Assembly (NCBI GenBank): GCA_027483285.1
Contig: JAIXUZ010000314.1
Coordinates: 1-10,543 of the forward strand
Direction: 5' to 3'
Source: Bacteroidota bacterium
GTDB taxonomy: Bacteria; Bacteroidota; Bacteroidia; CAMBQF01
DNA length: 10,543 nt
The first letter of the stretch is position 1; each line of letters begins with the position of its first letter. Of the stretch, positions 5,684-10,543 are shown piece after piece. The translations under genes and the position numbers were made by a program. The notes below the pieces were generated by a model that was given only the letters and a program-made list of their open reading frames with translations, ran no database searches and was not told where the DNA came from.

Positions 5684-7282
5684 ATGAACCAGCAAACGCA
5701 ACAAACTAATGGAATGGAAAAGTTTAGCCCACTTTTACAAAGCCAGATTAACGAGTTTATGAGTAAAAGCAATGTTGACATTGCGCAACTAATGCCTTTT
5801 TTAAACGCCGTTAACAGTTCGTATCAGCTGCACAACACGCAAATGGAAGAACAGGACTTTAAGTTTAAGCTTTTGATAGACAAATCGTTTGATATGGTAA
5901 CCATACATAATATAGATGGTACTATAGTTTACGAGAGCCCATCGTTTTACCGTATATTTGGTTACACGCCCGAAGAGATTATTGGCAACAACGGTTTTGA
6001 AATGACCCATCCCGAAGATTTTGAACGGGTAGCCCTTGCAATAAGGGCAGCATGCGAAAACCCCGGTACTGCCCACTCTACCGAGTTGCGCCTTAAAAAG
6101 AAAGACGGCACCTACCTTTGGCTGGAGGCTGTTGGCAGCTATGTAGAAGAAGGAAGTTTTAGTGGTATTGTAATAAACAGCCGCGATATAACAGAACGCA
6201 AGCGGACCGAACGCCAAATGGCTACCCAGGGCCACCTGCTGGAAACTATTACCCGCAGCATGCCTATTTTGGTTTACCATGTTAACAAAGAGGGTATTTG
6301 CACATCAATAAAAGGCAATGCCCTGAAACGTATTGGTAAAGAAGAGAAGCACTTTGTAGGCATATCTGTTTACAACCATTTTAAAGATAAGGCAGAGGAT
6401 ATTGAGAAAGCATTTTCGGGCGAGATTATAAACTTCATAAACAAAACAAACAATGCTGTTGAAGACCTGTTTTTTGAGCATTTCCTTTTCCTTGACGAAT
6501 CGACCAACGAAAAAACGTTAATAGGTTTTGCGATGGATGTAACCGAGGGCAAGCAGAGCCAGGACCGACTTGCAGACTATTACGATACACTGGAAAAAAC
6601 TAATAAAGAACTAGACCAGTTTGCCTACATTGTATCGCACGATTTAAAAGCGCCATTGCGCGCCATCAGCAACCTGTCTATATGGATAGAGGAAGACCTG
6701 GAAGATAAAATTACCGAAGACTCTCGCGGCAACTTTAACCTTATGCGCAGCCGCGTAGTGCGCATGGAACAACTGATAAACGGTATATTAGAATACTCGC
6801 GTGCGGGCCGTATGCAAAGCAACCCGTCGCAGTTTAACATTACCACCATGGTTGCCGAAACGGTAAACGACCTTGCCCCACCTGCAACTTTTGCAGTAGA
6901 TATACAACAGGATATGCCTGAAATTACGGCCGACCGTATTAAGGTAGAGCAGGTGTTTAGCAACTTTATAAGCAATGCAATAAAATACAACAACAGCCCT
7001 AACCCAACGCTACGCATAGGGTATACCGAAGAGCCAGACCAGCATGTGTTTTATGTAGCAGATAATGGCCCTGGGATAGACCCTGAATACCATGAAAAGG
7101 TGTTTGTGATATTTCAAACCTTACAAGCGCGCGATAAGATTGAAAGCACCGGTGTAGGCCTTGCTATTGTTAAAAAGATAATAGAAGATGCAGGCGGCAG
7201 AGTATGGTTAGAATCTGAAATTGGTAAAGGCTCTACCTTCTTCTTTAGCCTGCCTAAAATGGTGGCTATGGCTGCAGCGTAA
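5684..7282 (+). CDS. Soluble double-PAS sensor histidine kinase (orphan)
   Basis: This 532-residue protein has no membrane segment and should be cytoplasmic. After a short N-terminal region (1-55) comes a clear PAS/PAC domain (about 58-175, ending SRDITERKR), a second, more divergent PAS-like domain (about 178-290, ending AMDVTEGKQ), and a helical linker (292-312). The transmitter follows: H-box FAYIVSHDLKAPLRA with phosphoacceptor H319, N-box NFISNAIKYN with N431, G1 box DNGPGID (460-466), F box near 473-478, G2 box GVGLAIVKK (490-498) and G3 box GKGSTFFF (514-521). All catalytic boxes are intact, so it should be an active kinase. The H-box sequence resembles that of bacteriophytochrome-type kinases. 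No response regulator gene lies in the window, so the partner is elsewhere. The signal is unknown; the next gene encodes a diiron RIC-like protein, which hints at a redox or gas cue, by position only. Confidence 0.93.
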   Translation: MNQQTQQTNGMEKFSPLLQSQINEFMSKSNVDIAQLMPFLNAVNSSYQLHNTQMEEQDFKFKLLIDKSFDMVTIHNIDGTIVYESPSFYRIFGYTPEEIIGNNGFEMTHPEDFERVALAIRAACENPGTAHSTELRLKKKDGTYLWLEAVGSYVEEGSFSGIVINSRDITERKRTERQMATQGHLLETITRSMPILVYHVNKEGICTSIKGNALKRIGKEEKHFVGISVYNHFKDKAEDIEKAFSGEIINFINKTNNAVEDLFFEHFLFLDESTNEKTLIGFAMDVTEGKQSQDRLADYYDTLEKTNKELDQFAYIVSHDLKAPLRAISNLSIWIEEDLEDKITEDSRGNFNLMRSRVVRMEQLINGILEYSRAGRMQSNPSQFNITTMVAETVNDLAPPATFAVDIQQDMPEITADRIKVEQVFSNFISNAIKYNNSPNPTLRIGYTEEPDQHVFYVADNGPGIDPEYHEKVFVIFQTLQARDKIESTGVGLAIVKKIIEDAGGRVWLESEIGKGSTFFFSLPKMVAMAAA

Positions 7283-7311
7283 AAAAGACACATTCTATAT
7301 TAGATAAAGGC

Positions 7312-7341
7312 TTGGATTTAGGCAATAAATACCTAAATTTG
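7312..7341 (+). promoter_or_regulatory. Bacteroidota promoter for the hemerythrin-domain gene
   Basis: TTG (7312-7314), a 19-base spacer and TAAATTTG (7334-7341), a perfect TAnnTTTG, form the best two-part promoter in the window. The -7 element ends 5 bases before the ATG at 7347, so the message should have a leader of only about 2 bases. It lies in the 64-base gap after the kinase, which means the gene can be expressed independently of it. Confidence 0.65.
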
Positions 7342-7346
7342 GGCCT

Positions 7347-8096
7347 ATGTCATCTAATAGCGGTACCCCTTTAATAGAACTGATAAGGGCCGATGTGCGT
7401 TTAGCATCGGTAATAGACCGCTTTGGAATTAAGTTTGAACACTACAACCTGCCCTTAGCCAAGGCCTGCATACAATCTAACGTTGATGCCCGATTTGTAA
7501 TGGCTATTTATAAAGCGTTTGAGTGTGAAAATTTTTTTCCTAAAGAAGATTTACAATCATTCCCACTTCGCACTATTATAGAATACCTCATAAAAACCCA
7601 CGTTTACTACATAAACCAAAAACTACCCAAACTGGAGAAACTGCTGGATGCCCTGATTGCAAACTATGGCAACTCTGAGCTAATGTTGTTTAAGCTTAAG
7701 GACTTTTTTACGGAGTATAAAAAAAACCTGATGGCCCATATACAAACGGAAGAGGTTAATTTATTCCCCTACATACTAAAACTGATAAACGGGGTAGACC
7801 ATGTAACATTGCCGCATAGCTTGTATCTAATCCTAGAAAAATACTCGCTGGATAAGTTTATAAAAGACCACGACCATGCCGACAATGAGCTGGAAGAACT
7901 TGGCCGACGGTTGCGTAATTTCTCGGCAATAAAAACACACCCTGCTCAGGTATCGTTAATTTTAGAAGAGCTGCGCCAGTTTGAAAGCGACCTTGCCATG
8001 CACAGCCGTTTAGAGGATGAGATACTGCTACCGCGTGCCAAAGAACTGGAAGATGCCGCCAAAGCAAAACTGCAACTATTGTGTGTTAATAATTAA
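7347..8096 (+). CDS. Hemerythrin-domain protein, RIC/YtfE/ScdA-like, without the di-cysteine motif
   Basis: This 249-residue cytoplasmic protein aligns over its length with the RIC family (YtfE, ScdA, DnrN), diiron proteins that help repair iron-sulfur clusters after nitric oxide or oxidative damage. The C-terminal four-helix hemerythrin domain keeps a full set of candidate iron ligands: H85, H131 and E135 (HIQTE), H175 (KDHDHAD) and H219 with E223 (HSRLE). The N-terminal ScdA-type domain is recognisable (LIRADVRLASVIDRFGIKF, about 10-50), but the invariant Cys-Cys of the family is replaced by E31-H32; C41 is the nearest Cys. Length is slightly above the usual 220-245. It follows the histidine kinase by 64 bases on the same strand but has its own promoter. 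Diiron binding is well supported; true cluster-repair activity is less certain because of the lost cysteines, and sensing or storage of a small molecule is an alternative. Confidence 0.87.
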   Translation: MSSNSGTPLIELIRADVRLASVIDRFGIKFEHYNLPLAKACIQSNVDARFVMAIYKAFECENFFPKEDLQSFPLRTIIEYLIKTHVYYINQKLPKLEKLLDALIANYGNSELMLFKLKDFFTEYKKNLMAHIQTEEVNLFPYILKLINGVDHVTLPHSLYLILEKYSLDKFIKDHDHADNELEELGRRLRNFSAIKTHPAQVSLILEELRQFESDLAMHSRLEDEILLPRAKELEDAAKAKLQLLCVNN

Positions 8097-8164
8097 CAAA
8101 CATCTGTATTATCTTTTACAGCAATACCCATTAATTTTAAGATAGTAAATTACAACTGTTTAAC

Positions 8165-8183
8165 AAGGCACTGCAATTGCCTT
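8165..8183 (+). other. Short stem-loop after the hemerythrin-domain gene
   Basis: AAGGCA (8165-8170) pairs with TGCCTT (8178-8183) around a 7-base loop, and the stem can extend by two pairs across a bulged T. It lies in the 125-bp gap before the next gene. Only three Ts follow, so it is at best a weak terminator. The 3' arm overlaps TGCCTTTG (8178-8185), one mismatch from a -7 element that could serve the next gene with a leader of about 33 bases. The two readings compete and neither is strong. Confidence 0.3.
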
Positions 8184-8221
8184 TGTTGGCAACGTTTATG
8201 TATTAATATAATTAAAAGATT

Positions 8222-9073
8222 GTGATATTAGTAGCCGACAGTGGGTCGACCAAGGCGGATTGGAACCTTGTAGACGATAAAGGAAATGTGGTAAAACAAG
8301 CTAGCACCATTGGCTTAAACCCATTGTTTATTAATACAGAAGGGATAGTAGCCGAACTGGTGAAAACCCTGATGCCCGCACTGGGCAGAAACACTGTAAG
8401 CAACGTGTATTTTTATGGTGCGTCGTGCTCGAGCGATGAACGCAAGGCTGTGGTTGCCGATGCACTAAAGGAGCTGTTTACCGGCAGTAGCGTTATGGTA
8501 GACCATGATATGCTGGCAGCAGCGCGTGCCTTGTGTGGTAACGAGCCCGGTTTTGCGGCTATATTGGGTACAGGATCAAACTCTTGCTACTACGATGGAG
8601 TTGATATTGTAGATAACATACCCGCATTGGGTTTTATACTTGGCGATGAGGGCAGCGGCGCATACATAGGCCGCATGTTGATACGTGAGTATATATACGA
8701 GACCCTGCCTGCCGAATTGCAGGAGCAGTTTACAGCAGACTATAACTTGACTAAGGACGATATTTTTGCCGCGGTTTACAGCAAACCATTGCCTAATCGT
8801 TTTTTAGCCCAGTTTGCAAGGTTTTGTACCCGCAACCAGGGCCACCCTTATATTGAGGCCATGCTTACCCGCGCCATTGATGATTTTTTTGTACACCATA
8901 TTTGTCGCTACGAAAAGCATAAACAACACCCGGTGGGGTTTGTAGGCTCAGTAGCTCATTATCATAGCGAGGTATTAAAAAAAGTAGCCGATAAGCATGG
9001 TGTTATAGTTGGTAAAATAGTAGATGCTCCCATTACAGCGCTAACACTTTACCATATAAACCAGGCGTTGTAG
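8222..9073 (+). CDS. BadF/BadG/BcrA/BcrD ATPase family, N-acetylglucosamine kinase-like
   Basis: This 283-residue cytoplasmic protein has the ASKHA sugar-kinase fold. Phosphate-1 motif VADSGSTKADW (4-14) is at the N-terminus, DHD-MLAAARA (94-103) holds the likely catalytic Asp region, GTGSN (116-120) is the phosphate-2 motif, LGDEGSGAYIGR (140-151) is the typical BadF/NAGK block, and GFVGSVA (239-245) is the adenosine motif. Nothing points to the benzoyl-CoA reductase activators that named the family: there are no reductase genes and no iron-sulfur cysteines. Phosphorylation of N-acetylglucosamine or glucosamine, for amino-sugar or cell-wall recycling, is the most likely role; the exact sugar cannot be told from sequence. 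The start is GTG at 8222, since MILVADSGST is the canonical family N-terminus. It stands apart from its neighbours by 125 and 118 bases and is probably its own unit. Confidence 0.87.
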   Translation: MILVADSGSTKADWNLVDDKGNVVKQASTIGLNPLFINTEGIVAELVKTLMPALGRNTVSNVYFYGASCSSDERKAVVADALKELFTGSSVMVDHDMLAAARALCGNEPGFAAILGTGSNSCYYDGVDIVDNIPALGFILGDEGSGAYIGRMLIREYIYETLPAELQEQFTADYNLTKDDIFAAVYSKPLPNRFLAQFARFCTRNQGHPYIEAMLTRAIDDFFVHHICRYEKHKQHPVGFVGSVAHYHSEVLKKVADKHGVIVGKIVDAPITALTLYHINQAL

Positions 9074-9162
9074 GTACTAACTGTAATAAGATATTATAAA
9101 GCCCTGCAAATACTAAAAAAATACTGCTTAAAATTATATAACCGCCAATGCGTAAAACTTAG

Positions 9163-9170
9163 TAGTTTTG
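9163..9170 (+). promoter_or_regulatory. Bacteroidota -7 element for the M49 lipoprotein gene
   Basis: TAGTTTTG is a perfect TAnnTTTG match ending 21 bases before the ATG at 9192, for an expected leader of about 18 bases. No TTG lies at the proper -33 distance. The rest of the gap from 9074 is AT-rich with no feature recognised. Confidence 0.5.
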
Positions 9171-9191
9171 ATGTCCTAATTAAGCAATACC

Positions 9192-10543
9192 ATGAAAAGC
9201 ATTTACAAAGTTTCGTTTTTATGCGCCGCCGTTGCCCTGTTTGCAGCCTGTGGCCCTAAGGGTGTCGATGATAAAACCACTAACGCTACGGGCGAAGATA
9301 CCTCTATCGATGCCAAAATAAACCAGTTGGTTACCGTACAACTAACTGCAGATATTAGCGGCCTTAGTAAGAACGACCGCAAAATGCTGCCATTTATGTT
9401 TCAGGTAGCTGATATTATGGACGAGCTGTTTTGGGAAGAAAGCCTGGGCGGTAAAAATGCTTTTTTAGATACCATTAAAGACGAAAAAATACGCCGCTAC
9501 GCCATGATTAACTATGGCCCATGGGAGCGCCTTAACGACGATAAACCTTTTGTTAAAGGTGTTGGCAAAAAGCCCGAAGGCGCCAACTTCTACCCGAAGG
9601 ATATGACCAAGGACGAGTTTGAAAAATGGACATCGCCAAACAAAAAAGGCCTGTACAGCATGGTGTGCCGCGATGATGGTGGCTTCTTAAAAACCATACC
9701 CTACCACGAGTATTTTAAAGAGAAAATTGACCGTGCCGCTGCCCTTATAGACAGCGCCGCTAAATATGCCGACGATGCAGGCCTTAAGAAATACCTTACC
9801 CTGCGTGCACAAGCCCTGCGCACCGACGATTACCAGGCCAGCGACTTTGCATGGCTGGATATGAAAAACAACACAATCGACTTTGTAGTAGGCCCTATTG
9901 AAAGCTACGAAGACAAGCTGTTTGGCTACCGTACATCGCACGAGGCATATATCCTGATTAAAGACAAAACATGGAGCGAGAAGCTGGCCAAATACGCGGC
10001 TATGCTTCCTGAACTACAAGCGGGTCTTCCCGTTGATGCTAAGTACAAAGCAGAGAAAGCAGGCTCTGACAGCGACCTAGGCGCTTACGATGTTGTGTAC
10101 TACGCCGGCGATTGTAACGCGGGCAGCAAAACCATTGCCGTAAACCTGCCAAACGATGAAAACGTTCAGCTTAAAAAAGGCACCCGCCGCCTGCAACTTA
10201 AAAACGCCATGCGTGCTAAGTTTGATAAAATTATGATGCCTATTGCCGATGAGTTGATAGACCCGTCGCAGCGCGCTAACGTTACGTTTGATGCATTCTT
10301 CAGCACCGTTATGTTCCACGAGGTGGCGCACGGTTTAGGCATTAAAAACACCATTAACGGTAAAGGCATGGTGCGCGAAGCATTGAAAGACGAAGCATCG
10401 GCCCTGGAAGAAGGCAAAGCCGACATTCTTGGCCTGTATATGATTACCAAGCTTTACGAGAAAGGTGAGTTCACCAAAAAAGACCTTGACGATTGCTACA
10501 TCACCTTTATGGCGGGCATTTTCCGCTCGGTGCGTTTTGGCGC
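9192..10543 (+). CDS. M49 (dipeptidyl peptidase III-like) zinc peptidase lipoprotein, HEXXH type (partial, 3' end outside window)
   Basis: The open frame runs to the right edge, giving 450 residues. MKSIYKVSFLCAAVALFAAC is a lipoprotein signal with lipobox LFAAC and Cys20 as the lipidation site, so the enzyme should be periplasmic or surface-exposed and membrane-anchored. Family blocks in order are NYGPWERL (107-114), GANFYPKDM (near 137), GPIESYEDKLFGY (234-246), the zinc site FHEVAHGLGI (H376, E377, H380) and EEGKAD (406-411), where E407 is the expected third zinc ligand. This is the M49 layout, but with the five-residue HEXXH found in the Caldithrix and plant Nudix-fused relatives in place of the six-residue HEXXGH of classical DPP III. 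Release of dipeptides from oligopeptide N-termini is the family reaction; whether this branch does so is not established by sequence. Automatic annotation may call such proteins simply Zn-dependent hydrolase. A TAGTTTTG promoter element lies 21 bases upstream. Confidence 0.85.
   Translation, partial: MKSIYKVSFLCAAVALFAACGPKGVDDKTTNATGEDTSIDAKINQLVTVQLTADISGLSKNDRKMLPFMFQVADIMDELFWEESLGGKNAFLDTIKDEKIRRYAMINYGPWERLNDDKPFVKGVGKKPEGANFYPKDMTKDEFEKWTSPNKKGLYSMVCRDDGGFLKTIPYHEYFKEKIDRAAALIDSAAKYADDAGLKKYLTLRAQALRTDDYQASDFAWLDMKNNTIDFVVGPIESYEDKLFGYRTSHEAYILIKDKTWSEKLAKYAAMLPELQAGLPVDAKYKAEKAGSDSDLGAYDVVYYAGDCNAGSKTIAVNLPNDENVQLKKGTRRLQLKNAMRAKFDKIMMPIADELIDPSQRANVTFDAFFSTVMFHEVAHGLGIKNTINGKGMVREALKDEASALEEGKADILGLYMITKLYEKGEFTKKDLDDCYITFMAGIFRSVRFG

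Noticed and set aside
5801..6280. A 159-codon open frame on the minus strand inside the histidine kinase gene
   Set aside because: It lies wholly within the PAS-coding region, has no domain-like pattern and mirrors the codon structure of the real gene.
8222..9073. Activator of benzoyl-CoA or 2-hydroxyacyl-CoA reductase, from the BadF family name
   Set aside because: There is no CXnC cluster-binding motif at the subunit interface and no reductase genes nearby; the motifs fit the N-acetylglucosamine kinase branch.

Overview
The window reads as a chromosomal segment of a member of the Bacteroidota, probably from the Sphingobacteria/Chitinophaga side. The evidence is: near-perfect Bacteroidota -7 promoter elements (TAnnTTTG) just upstream of several starts, no clear Shine-Dalgarno sequences, a short LptF/LptG-type permease of the Bacteroidota form, a 5'-nucleotidase split over two genes, and short AGTTGGC-type heptamer repeats between genes. 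No phage, transposon, CRISPR, tRNA or rRNA was seen. Genus and species cannot be told from this window.

Layout. From 1 to 1138 (minus strand) lie two overlapping genes: a lipoprotein carrying the C-terminal 5'-nucleotidase domain, then a Tat-exported metallophosphatase carrying the N-terminal domain, which runs off the left edge. From 1247 (plus) comes a small stand-alone HNH protein, then an intergenic region with two oppositely oriented heptamer arrays, then an LptF/LptG-family permease (1747-2826). A convergent stem-loop at 2841-2870 separates it from a large RND/MMPL-type exporter on the minus strand (2922-5321). After a 362-bp divergent intergenic region, the plus strand carries a soluble double-PAS histidine kinase (5684-7282), a hemerythrin-domain protein related to RIC/YtfE/ScdA (7347-8096), a BadF-type N-acetylglucosamine kinase-like protein (8222-9073) and the first 450 residues of an M49 (dipeptidyl peptidase III-like) lipoprotein (9192 to the right edge).

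How the genes fit together. The two nucleotidase genes almost certainly make the two halves of one periplasmic activity. The LptF/G permease and the RND exporter are both envelope transport functions but are convergent and separately expressed. The histidine kinase and the RIC-like hemerythrin protein are neighbours on one strand and could form a redox or nitric-oxide response unit, but the hemerythrin gene has its own good promoter, so the link is only by position. The kinase-like and peptidase genes look like independent units.

Most of this is ordinary core or near-core content. The points that most deserve a second look are the RIC-like protein that has lost its di-cysteine motif but kept all diiron ligands, the split nucleotidase with two different export signals, promoter elements placed so close to starts that the messages should be nearly leaderless, and the inverted heptamer arrays. 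I did not find a convincing undescribed multi-gene system.
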